NCBI GenBank assembly: GCA_034439735.1
Contig: JAWXAX010000145.1
Span: 1-35,253 of the forward strand
From: Rhodothermales bacterium
GTDB taxonomy: Bacteria; Bacteroidota; Rhodothermia; Rhodothermales; JAHQVL01
Direction: 5' to 3'
Length of the DNA: 35,253 bases
Below are positions 23,895-31,249 of this stretch, piece by piece (positions within the stretch are counted from its first letter, which is position 1; each line of letters starts with the position of its first letter). The notes below the pieces were generated by a model. It ran no database searches. It worked only from the letters and a program-made list of their open reading frames with translations, and had not been told where the DNA came from. A program made the translations under genes and the position numbers.

Positions 23895-23910
23895 GTGGTA
23901 GAAGCTGGGG

Positions 23911-24954
23911 TCAGGAGGGGACGGATTGGAGGACGCGCTCGCGGGGCTGGACGATCGGCACCGAGACGCCGCCCGAGAGCAGCGACTGGCAGGCGGCCTC
24001 GATCGCCCGGGTGACGCGCATGCCGCTATGGCCGTCGCTCCGGGGCGTCGCGCCGGTCTGGATGCACTCGACGAAGTGGGCGCATTCGGCGCCCAACGCC
24101 TCGTATTCCTCGATACGCGGGATGTAGATGTCCCCGTACCGGTACGAAAACTGGAACGCCCCAAAGTCGTCGTAATACGCCGGCTTCTCCACCCCCTTGT
24201 CGTAGATCTTGACCTTCTCGTTGGGGCTGATATCGTCGTATTCGAGCATCTTCTTAGAGCCCACAAAAATCATCGACCGCACCTTGTTCGGGTCGATCCA
24301 GCTGTTGCGGATAAACGCGATGGGGCCGTCCTGGTACTGGAGCGTGGTCATCGCCACGTCCTCGATGCCATCGGCGAAGTGGCTGCGGCCCTGGGCGTTG
24401 ACGGAGATGGGCTCCTTGCCGAGCACATAAGAGATGATGGAGATATCGTGCGGCGCGAGGTCCCAGATGACGTTGATGTCTTTCTGGAAAAGCCCCAGGT
24501 TGACGCGGGTGCTGTTGATGTACAACACTTCGCCGATCTCGCCGCTTTGTACGATCTGCTTAATCTTGTTGACCGCCGCCGTGTATTCAAACGTGTGACC
24601 CACCATGAGCGCCAGACCGCGGGCGTCGGCGATGTCGATCAGATCCTGGCACTCGACGCTCGACGGGGTGAGCGGCTTCTCCACAAACACGTGTTTGCCC
24701 CGCTCCAGGAACGCCTTCGCGAGCGGGTAATGAGTCCGAACCGGGGTGGCGATGACCACGGCATCGACGTCGGAGGCCAGGACCTCCTCGTAGTCGGCCG
24801 TGGTGGGGATGTCCGGGAACAGGTGCGTGATGCGCTGCAGCCGGCTTTCGTCTCGGTCGCAACAGACGGTTACCTGGCAGCCGGCGGTTTTTTTGAAATT
24901 GCGGATGAGGTTGGGGCCCCAGTAGCCGCAACCAATGACGCCAATCGTAATCAT
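23911..24954 (-). CDS. Gfo/Idh/MocA family sugar-nucleotide dehydrogenase (WbpB/WlbA-like role)
   Basis: 347 residues from ATG at 24954. The N-terminus MITIGVIGCGYWGPNLIRNF holds the GxGxxG NAD(P)-binding loop; the longer frame upstream adds about 69 non-conserved residues. Also visible are VDAVVIATPVRTHYPLAKAF, GKHVFVEKPLTPS (EKP, catalytic Lys region), GHTFEYTAAVNKIK, and WDLAPHDISIISYVLG, the DxxxH motif with the catalytic His. Family members oxidise C3 of UDP-sugars; here the product would feed the adjacent DegT aminotransferase and acyltransferase. A UDP-sugar 6-dehydrogenase that would be needed for a glucuronic-type sugar is not in this window. Confidence 0.88.
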   Translation of the reverse strand: MITIGVIGCGYWGPNLIRNFKKTAGCQVTVCCDRDESRLQRITHLFPDIPTTADYEEVLASDVDAVVIATPVRTHYPLAKAFLERGKHVFVEKPLTPSSVECQDLIDIADARGLALMVGHTFEYTAAVNKIKQIVQSGEIGEVLYINSTRVNLGLFQKDINVIWDLAPHDISIISYVLGKEPISVNAQGRSHFADGIEDVAMTTLQYQDGPIAFIRNSWIDPNKVRSMIFVGSKKMLEYDDISPNEKVKIYDKGVEKPAYYDDFGAFQFSYRYGDIYIPRIEEYEALGAECAHFVECIQTGATPRSDGHSGMRVTRAIEAACQSLLSGGVSVPIVQPRERVLQSVPS

Positions 24955-25174
24955 GCGGATGGAAGTATAAGCAGTGGCGAATAGACGGAGTGAGCGTGCT
25001 ATCCGCATACAGACCCGGCCGTAGGCCCTGCTGGGACGCGGCGAACGCGCCGGCTGGGGTCGGCCAGGTGGTGCAATGGGTCGAGCGAAAGCATCGAGCG
25101 TCCCGTAGGACGAAGAGAAACGGACGGCTGCGGGGCAGGGGGTGCTCCGTTCGTGCGGCAATTCCGACGGCAGT

Positions 25175-25912
25175 TCAGGCGGCCGTTCGGGTATTCAACG
25201 CGGCGGGAATGGTTCGCAGCAGGATCTGCATATCCAGCGCGAACGAGCGTTTCCGGATGTATTCGATATCGAGCCGGACCATTTCGTCGAACGTCGTGGC
25301 GCTGCGGCCGCTGACCTGCCAGAGCCCCGTTACGCCCGGCTTGATGCACAACCGCTGCATGTGCCAGCTCTTATAGGCGCTCACTTCGTACGCGATGGGC
25401 GGACGCGGACCCACCAGGCTCATCGAGCCAGAGAGGACGTTCAGGAGCTGCGGTAGTTCGTCGAGGCTGGTCTTCCGCAGGAACCGGCCAAATTCGGTCA
25501 CCCGCGGGTCGTTGTTTAATTTGTAGAGCGATCCGTCCACTCCCTCCTCGCCGGCGCTCGATCCCACTTCGCCCCGGATCAGCTTCCGCATGAACGCCTC
25601 GTGGATGGCTGTGTCCGCCCTGTGGGTCATCGAGCGGAACTTGACAAAGGTAAACGGCTCGCCCCCCTTGCCCACCCGTTCCTGGCGGAATAATACCGGG
25701 CCGGCCGAGGTGAGCTTCACCGCGATCCCGATGACAATCATCAGGGGAAGCGACAGGACGATCAATACCAGGGCGACGATGAAATCGATCACGCGTTTGC
25801 CCATCCGATACATCAGGCGCGACTGCTCCTCCAACCTGATCTGCTGAATCAGGATAGGAAGCGGGTCAAACGGGCGTTCCTCAGAGATCCCACTTAACTC
25901 TTGCAAACTCAT
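25175..25912 (-). CDS. Polyprenyl-phosphate sugar-1-phosphate transferase (initiating glycosyltransferase)
   Basis: 245 residues from ATG ([17 protein letters not shown]). One hydrophobic hairpin ([19 protein letters not shown], about residues 44-65) is followed by the conserved catalytic domain: [61 protein letters not shown] and [14 protein letters not shown]. This is the bacterial sugar transferase domain of WbaP/WcaJ/PglC-type enzymes, which move sugar-1-phosphate from a nucleotide sugar to undecaprenyl phosphate at the inner membrane and start the repeat unit. It is a short form without the N-terminal multi-TM part of WbaP. It lies between the Wzc-like kinase and the sugar-nucleotide genes, all on the minus strand. 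Confidence 0.93.
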   Translation of the reverse strand: MSLQELSGISEERPFDPLPILIQQIRLEEQSRLMYRMGKRVIDFIVALVLIVLSLPLMIVIGIAVKLTSAGPVLFRQERVGKGGEPFTFVKFRSMTHRADTAIHEAFMRKLIRGEVGSSAGEEGVDGSLYKLNNDPRVTEFGRFLRKTSLDELPQLLNVLSGSMSLVGPRPPIAYEVSAYKSWHMQRLCIKPGVTGLWQVSGRSATTFDEMVRLDIEYIRKRSFALDMQILLRTIPAALNTRTAA

Positions 25913-25958
25913 GGTGATAGGTGTAAGATTTCGACATCATAGGAAGGGTCGTGGGGGG

Positions 25959-25970
25959 CCCTCCGGAGGG
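25959..25970. repeat. 12-bp perfect palindrome upstream of the sugar transferase gene
   Basis: CCCTCCGGAGGG is self-complementary. It lies 47 bases before the sugar-transferase start, in the 181-base gap after the Wzc-like gene. A second stem in the same gap, TGGAGCA (26045-26051) with TGCTCCA (26059-26065) and a 7-base loop, follows the kinase stop on the minus strand but has no T-run. Confidence 0.35.
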
Positions 25971-26093
25971 TGCATTGTGGGTCTATGAGGGTCGAATTGA
26001 ATGCCACACGATACGCAGATTCGAGGGTGGCGCGCAGGTCGTTATGGAGCAGGTAGCTTGCTCCAATGGCTTATTTAGGATACCAGAAAACGG

Positions 26094-28703
26094 TTAGTCG
26101 ACGGTCTGCGCCGCCGGCAGCCGGGGCAGCTCGGATTCGTAGCGGTAGTTGTAGCCATACCCGTAGCCATACCCGTAATCGGTCGCGAAACTCTTGATGT
26201 CGCACGCGTTGATGACGCTGCCGAGCAGGTGCACGTTGAACTGCCGGAAATCCTGGATCGCGCGGCTCAGGTTGTCCTTTCGGGTGTGGTTGGGGCGGAC
26301 GACGATGACGGCGTTTTTGATGAAGCTGCCGATCGTCATGGCGTCGACGGTGCGGGTCACGGGCGGGGTGTCGATCAAGACGTAGTCGTACGCGGCCGAG
26401 ATTTCAAAGAGGAAGTCCTTGAACTTCTCGGAGTCCAGCAGTTCGCTGGAGTGTTCGACGGACCCGCCGGCGGGGATCACGTCCAGGTGGAGCGATGGGG
26501 CGGAGAGGCGGAGCTCCTGATCCACCATGCGGATCGTCGGGTTAAAAAGCGGCGCGTCGCGGTAGGCCTGCTCGTCGAGCGGGCGGTAGATGTCGGGCAC
26601 GGTGATGTAGTCGTGCAGGATGAAGTCGATCAGCCCGGGCGCGTTGAACGGGATGCCGAAGAAGCCCCCCACACTGGGGTTTTTGAGATCGCAATCGATG
26701 ACGAGCACCCGTTTGCCGGCCAGCGCGAGCAGCAGCGAGAAGTTGGTGACGATGGTCGTCTTGCCCGTATTCTCCTCGCAACTCGTGAACAGGATATTAT
26801 TCTTTGTCGGGCTGCGCTTGGTGGAGAGGGTGAACGATAGCTTGGTGCGGAGCATGCGGTAGGATTCCTTGAATCCGTAGCGGGTGTCCGTCAACAGGTC
26901 CAGATGGTTGCGCAGGTGATAGCCGCGGCGGATCCGGTCCCTGAATTCGGCCGGGAATGTGGGCATGATGGCGAGCACGGGCAGCATCAGGCCTTCTTCC
27001 ACCTCGCGGATGCTCATGATCGTCTTACCCTGGAACTCGATGAGGAAGACGAGGGTGATGCCGGCGAGCCCCCCCAGCACCAGGCCGATCAGCACGGTGA
27101 TCGTGCGGCGAGGCAGGATCGGGTCGATCGGCAACACGGCACTCTCGACGATGATGATGTCCTGGAGGTTCGACAGCTCCGCGATCCGCATCTCCTCGCG
27201 TTTGTCGGTCAGCAGGAGGTACATCTTCTCGTTCAGATCGCGGTCCCGCATGAGCGCCATCAGCTGGCCCTCGTTACTGGCGATATTGGCCACGCGCGAG
27301 TTATACGTCCCGATCAGGCGTGTGAGATTATCCCGCTTACGCTTCAGGGACTCCATGATCACCTCGTAGGCCGTGATCGTGTTCTGGTTGAATTCGGCGA
27401 GGTTGGACCGTATCTCGGCGATCCGTTCGTCGATCGCGATGACGTCCGGATGGCTCGCCGTCCGGCGCTGGAGCAACTCCAGGCGCTCGAGTTCGGCGCG
27501 CGTCAGCTGGTCGAGCAGGGTGGAGAAAGGCGTATAACTGCTGCTCTGGTCCGTCTGCGGGGTGAGGTAGGTCTGGTCGAAGTAGCCGTTGGTGCTGAAC
27601 TGGCTCTTGATCGTCTCATGCCGGCTCTCGTACTGGGACAGCTCGAGTTCGGTCCGGATCTTCTCGGCCTCCAGGTTGCCGATAAATGCAATCGTCTCCC
27701 GCGTGCCCTCGTCGACACTTGTGATGCGGTTGCGGCCGCGGAACAGGCTGAGGCTGTCCTCGGAACGACGCAGGCTGGCGGTGATCTCGCCCAGCTGATC
27801 GTCGATGAACTTCGCCGAATACCGGATCGCCTCGCGTTTGTGCTCGAAGCGCGAGGCCTGAAACGACGAGGCCAGCGTATTTGCCGTCAGCTGAGCCATG
27901 AAGGGTGAGCTGGAGCGGACGTGCACCGTCATCAGCGTCGTGTTGATCGGGTTCTCGATCTCGATCCGCTCGCCCAGGTCGCTGACGACGTTTTCTGGGG
28001 TGCCGGTCGAAAACGTCAGCTCGCTGCCCGGGGTCGGGTTGGGCCAATCGATCTGCATCGTGAAGTGGGGCAGCGAAAACGATGCTTCCGAGGCGCCGGG
28101 CGCGGAGGCGATGAGGCTGTCGACCTCGGTTTCGTAGAGTTCGAGCTGTTGGCGCTCATTTACGCGGAGCGCGTAGACGCCGCCGGCGATGTTGCGAAAC
28201 CCGGGCTTGATCGTGTATTCCTCGATACGAATACGCGGCGCCCCGCTCTCGGGGTGCCGGTCCAGCTCGTGCAGGTATTCGGCGAGCGACATGTCGAACC
28301 GATGGTCAATCACGCCGGGCACGACGATTTCGCCGACCGTCACCAGCAGATCCAGCTCCAGCACGACCCGCTCCAGCACCTCGCGGGAGCGGAGCAACAG
28401 CAACTCCGTCTCGATCTGGTCGACCGCCTGCTGGGCGAACATGATGCGGCTGAATTCATCCGTAGGCCCGCCACGGGTGTTGTTTTGCTCCTTCTTCAGG
28501 GTCGCGCTGGCCTCATAGACCGGTGAGGTAAGCATCGTGTACGCCACGGCCAGCGCAGCGAACAGGATCGTCGTCAAGATCAGTACATGTTTGTGCCGGA
28601 AGATAATCTGGACCAGATCGTTGAACGTCAACGCCGGCTCCTTTCGCGCGCCCTGCGAGAAGGGATTATAGGCGTTGCCGCTTTCGAGTAGTGGTGTGCC
28701 CAT
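26094..28703 (-). CDS. wzc: Wzc-like chain-length regulator and bacterial tyrosine kinase
   Basis: 869 residues from ATG, longer than E. coli Wzc (about 720). The order is: TM1 at about 39-58 (VLILTTILFAALAVAY), a long periplasmic Wzz-type region with predicted coiled coils (about 285-510), TM2 at about 534-556 (TVLIGLVLGGLAGITLVF), then a cytoplasmic ATPase domain. Walker A is SCEENTGKTT (641-650, Lys648), which departs from the common GEGKS/T form; Walker A' is VLVIDCDLKNPS; Walker B is YDYVLIDTPP (772-781). The C-terminus has seven tyrosines at alternating positions 843-855 (YGYGYGYGYNYRY), the autophosphorylation cluster of BY-kinases. Such proteins control polymer length and couple to the outer-membrane exporter. 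It is downstream of the Wza-like gene, 36 bases apart. Confidence 0.93.
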   Translation of the reverse strand: MGTPLLESGNAYNPFSQGARKEPALTFNDLVQIIFRHKHVLILTTILFAALAVAYTMLTSPVYEASATLKKEQNNTRGGPTDEFSRIMFAQQAVDQIETELLLLRSREVLERVVLELDLLVTVGEIVVPGVIDHRFDMSLAEYLHELDRHPESGAPRIRIEEYTIKPGFRNIAGGVYALRVNERQQLELYETEVDSLIASAPGASEASFSLPHFTMQIDWPNPTPGSELTFSTGTPENVVSDLGERIEIENPINTTLMTVHVRSSSPFMAQLTANTLASSFQASRFEHKREAIRYSAKFIDDQLGEITASLRRSEDSLSLFRGRNRITSVDEGTRETIAFIGNLEAEKIRTELELSQYESRHETIKSQFSTNGYFDQTYLTPQTDQSSSYTPFSTLLDQLTRAELERLELLQRRTASHPDVIAIDERIAEIRSNLAEFNQNTITAYEVIMESLKRKRDNLTRLIGTYNSRVANIASNEGQLMALMRDRDLNEKMYLLLTDKREEMRIAELSNLQDIIIVESAVLPIDPILPRRTITVLIGLVLGGLAGITLVFLIEFQGKTIMSIREVEEGLMLPVLAIMPTFPAEFRDRIRRGYHLRNHLDLLTDTRYGFKESYRMLRTKLSFTLSTKRSPTKNNILFTSCEENTGKTTIVTNFSLLLALAGKRVLVIDCDLKNPSVGGFFGIPFNAPGLIDFILHDYITVPDIYRPLDEQAYRDAPLFNPTIRMVDQELRLSAPSLHLDVIPAGGSVEHSSELLDSEKFKDFLFEISAAYDYVLIDTPPVTRTVDAMTIGSFIKNAVIVVRPNHTRKDNLSRAIQDFRQFNVHLLGSVINACDIKSFATDYGYGYGYGYNYRYESELPRLPAAQTVD

Positions 28704-28739
28704 GATGGCGAAACGAGGATGGGAGGGAAGATGGAGCCG

Positions 28740-29363
28740 TTAGCGGCGGACGAGGAAGATGGCGGCGAGGGTGGCCAGGACGCCGGCGCCGGAGATCAGC
28801 AGCGAAGCGTTTCGGTAACTCACCAGACCCACGCGCGAGACATATAGCTGATCGCCCGAGATCAGGCCGAAGTCGGAGAGGGTGTCGCCCCGTTTGAGGA
28901 TCTCCCGGGCGTTGATGTCGATCTTCTCTCCCTCTCGCTGGAGGTAGACCTTGTCCAGGTTGGCGTCGAGCGTCTCGCCCCCGGCCATGGCCATCAGGTC
29001 GGTCAGGCGCTCAAAGCCGGTCACGAAGTAGATGCCCGGGGACTGCACTTCGCCCAGCACACTGACGCGGAAGAGGGGCTGGATGGACAGCTCGGGATTC
29101 CGGTAGATACTGTTGTACCGATCCGAGATTTCGTCGCGGACGGCGGGGAATTCGCGGGATTGGACGCCCACCTGCCCGATGTAGGGCAGCTGCATCGTCC
29201 AATCCGTCATGACGAAATAGTCGCCGCTGATCTCGTCGTCTACGTTGAACAAGGTGAGGCGTACGCCATCGCCCAGACGTAATTCCTGGGCCCTCAGCTC
29301 GGTTGCGGTCCGGGGGGCCGCCAGCAAGAGGATAAACAGCGATAGATAAACCGCTCGGTGCAT
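28740..29363 (-). CDS. Polysaccharide export protein (Wza-like, Poly_export + SLBB)
   Basis: 207 residues from ATG at 29363 (MHRAVYLSLFILLLAAP); a TTG four codons earlier is possible but not needed. The N-terminus is a signal peptide ending near LRAQE, with no lipobox Cys seen. Next comes the export domain (about 28-95): LGDGVRLTLFN, MQLPYIGQVGVQSREF, YNSIYRNPELSIQPL. The SLBB-type domain follows: VSVLGEVQSPGIYFVTGFERLTDLMAMAGG. The C-terminus has one hydrophobic segment (LLISGAGVLATLAAIFLV) ending in Arg-Arg. It should form or contribute to the periplasmic/outer-membrane export channel for this polysaccharide. It is the first gene of the minus-strand run, with the Wzc-like partner next. Confidence 0.88.
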   Translation of the reverse strand: MHRAVYLSLFILLLAAPRTATELRAQELRLGDGVRLTLFNVDDEISGDYFVMTDWTMQLPYIGQVGVQSREFPAVRDEISDRYNSIYRNPELSIQPLFRVSVLGEVQSPGIYFVTGFERLTDLMAMAGGETLDANLDKVYLQREGEKIDINAREILKRGDTLSDFGLISGDQLYVSRVGLVSYRNASLLISGAGVLATLAAIFLVRR

Positions 29364-29848
29364 GGTTTTTAACAAGTTAACGTCTCGAGGGAGGATCGTG
29401 TCGGCGCGTCGGGCGCGTGCCGTGAGAGACCGATTGGAGGGCAGGGGGATGCAACACTCCCGACAGCGTACGCTACGTTACTCGTCGCGAGCGGCGCTTC
29501 GTGCGCACTGATCCGGGTCGAGATCGAGCGAATAGAGGCGCTTCAGGGCGGAGTTTTTCTGAGATGTGGGTCTTTTTGAGCGTTTCCGGCAAAATGGCGC
29601 CGGAAACGTCACAGCCGTGACGGGCTGGGCAAAAGGTTCGACGACGCCGGAACGTGTGGGCACGGACGGTTCTGGTCAAACCGTGCACAAGATAGCGTCC
29701 CTCGCAGGGTGGGGGAAGGGTTTTTGTCTACACCGCTATGCGCCAAAGGTGTAGTCCACCGGCATTTTATTGCTCGTATCCGACGGTAGGTTTTGCTATA
29801 CTCGGTGCCTGGTCTCGTACCTTCTCCCGAGAATCCAACCTTTACCGC
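29364..29848. promoter_or_regulatory. Divergent intergenic region rich in inverted repeats
   Basis: 485 bases between the Wza-like gene (-) and the beta-CASP gene (+), with no convincing coding frame. Stems visible: CGTTTCCGGC (29581-29590) with GCCGGAAACG (29599-29608), perfect 10 bp, loop 8; CGTCAC (29607-29612) with GTGACG (29617-29622), loop 4; ACGGTT (29666-29671) with AACCGT (29679-29684), loop 7, mutually exclusive with GCACGG (29660-29665) and CCGTGC (29681-29686). Promoters of both the export operon and the nuclease gene should lie here. Stems this closely packed are candidates for operators or for a structured leader RNA. Confidence 0.5.
29794..29802 (+). promoter_or_regulatory. Candidate extended -10 promoter for the beta-CASP gene
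   Basis: TGCTATACT resembles an extended -10 (TGn-TATAAT-like) 47 bases before the ATG at 29849. No well-spaced -35 is apparent, and a Bacteroidota-type -7 (TAnnTTTG) is only partly matched just upstream (TAGGTTTTG, 29787-29795). This is a motif match by eye only. Confidence 0.25.
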
Positions 29849-31249
29849 ATGAAACTTACCTTCTGGGGAGCCGCCCGCACAGTGACCGGGTCGAAACACC
29901 TACTCGAACTCGAAAACGGCAAACGCATCCTGCTGGATTGTGGCCTCTTCCAGGGCCGGCGCGCCGACGCCGAAACGCAAAACCGCCAGTTCGGGTTTGA
30001 CCCCACGACCATCGACGTCGTACTACTTTCGCATGCCCACATCGACCACGCCGGCCTGCTGCCAAAGCTCTATCGAGACGGCTTTCGGGGGCGCGTCTAC
30101 GCCACCCATGCCACGTACGACCTCGCCAGTCTCCTCCTCTACGACAGCGCTCACATCCAGGAAAAAGACGTCGAGTTCGTCAACCGGATCCGCTCCCGCA
30201 AGGGCCAGGAGCCAGTCGAAGCCCTGTACGACGACGACGACGTGGAGGGCATCCTGGGTCGTTTTGTCACCGTAAGTTACGGGGATCCGTTTTCGCCCTG
30301 CGAGGGCGTGCAGGTTGTCTACCGCGACGCCGGCCACATCCTGGGCTCGGCCACGATGGTGCTCACCCTGCAGGATCGAGGGAAAACGATCCGTCTGGGC
30401 TTCACAGGAGACGTCGGCTCGCCCGGCCGGCCGATCCTGCGGGATCCTCAGCCGATGGACGCGTGCGACTACCTGATCTCGGAGTCGACCTACGGCGGGA
30501 TGGTCCACGAAGGGGAGGAACACGCCCGTGGCAGGCTGGCCGGCATCGTCGAACGCACGGCCAAACGCGGCGGCAAACTCATCATTCCGGCCTTCGCCGT
30601 CGGGCGGACCCAGGAAATCGTGTACGCCCTGGACCAGCTCCAGAATGAAAAGAAGCTGCCTCCGATCCCCGTCTATGTGGATAGCCCGCTTGCGGTAAAC
30701 GCCACGGGGGTTTTTATGGCACACCCGGAGTGTTTCGACCGCGAGCTCCGCCAGTACATGCGAGACGATCCGAATCCGTTCGGGTTCGAGAACCTCACGT
30801 ACATCCGCGATGTCAGAGACTCGAAAGCGCTCAACGACACCCGAATGCCGATGGTGATCATTTCGGCTTCGGGGATGTGCGAGGCCGGCCGCGTGCTCCA
30901 TCACCTGCGCAACAACATCGAGGATCCGAGAACAACCATCCTGATCGTGGGCTTCTGCGCCGAGCACACCCTTGGCAAAAAACTCGTCGATAAGCTGCCC
31001 GAGGTCCGGATCTTTGGCGAAGACTACCACCTCCGCGCCGAGGTGGTGGTGATCAATGCCTATTCGGCCCATGCGGACGAGCCGGGACTGCTCGAGGTCA
31101 TCGGCGCGCAGGACAAGAGCCGGCTCAAGAAAATCTTCCTGGTCCACGGGGCACCCGAGCGGCAGGACGCGTTCAAGGCTTCGCTGCTACAGCGCGGCTA
31201 CCACGACGTGACGGTCCCCGAACATGGCGAATCGTTTGAGATTACGTAA
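29849..31249 (+). CDS. Metallo-beta-lactamase / beta-CASP RNase-like protein
   Basis: 466 residues from ATG at 29849 (MKLTFWGAARTVTGSKHLLE); the upstream part of the frame does not look coding. Metallo-beta-lactamase motifs: HAHIDH (62-67), the GHILGSA histidine and FTGDVG. The beta-CASP motifs characteristic of nucleic-acid-processing enzymes follow: DSPLA, ISASGMCEAGRVLHHL and YSAHAD. The best comparison is the CPSF73/YSH1-like RNA exonuclease-endonuclease group found across bacteria. It should be cytoplasmic and act on RNA with two zinc ions. Its last 26 bases overlap the start of the patatin-Omp85 gene in another frame, so the two are probably co-transcribed and translationally coupled. 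Confidence 0.92.
   Translation: MKLTFWGAARTVTGSKHLLELENGKRILLDCGLFQGRRADAETQNRQFGFDPTTIDVVLLSHAHIDHAGLLPKLYRDGFRGRVYATHATYDLASLLLYDSAHIQEKDVEFVNRIRSRKGQEPVEALYDDDDVEGILGRFVTVSYGDPFSPCEGVQVVYRDAGHILGSATMVLTLQDRGKTIRLGFTGDVGSPGRPILRDPQPMDACDYLISESTYGGMVHEGEEHARGRLAGIVERTAKRGGKLIIPAFAVGRTQEIVYALDQLQNEKKLPPIPVYVDSPLAVNATGVFMAHPECFDRELRQYMRDDPNPFGFENLTYIRDVRDSKALNDTRMPMVIISASGMCEAGRVLHHLRNNIEDPRTTILIVGFCAEHTLGKKLVDKLPEVRIFGEDYHLRAEVVVINAYSAHADEPGLLEVIGAQDKSRLKKIFLVHGAPERQDAFKASLLQRGYHDVTVPEHGESFEIT

Noticed and set aside
24955-25161. N-terminal extension of the Gfo/Idh dehydrogenase frame
   Set aside because: The family starts directly at MITIGVIGCGYWG; the upstream residues are low-complexity.
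30023-31147. Minus-strand open frame (374 codons) antisense to the beta-CASP gene
   Set aside because: Shadow frame; the plus strand shows every MBL and beta-CASP motif.
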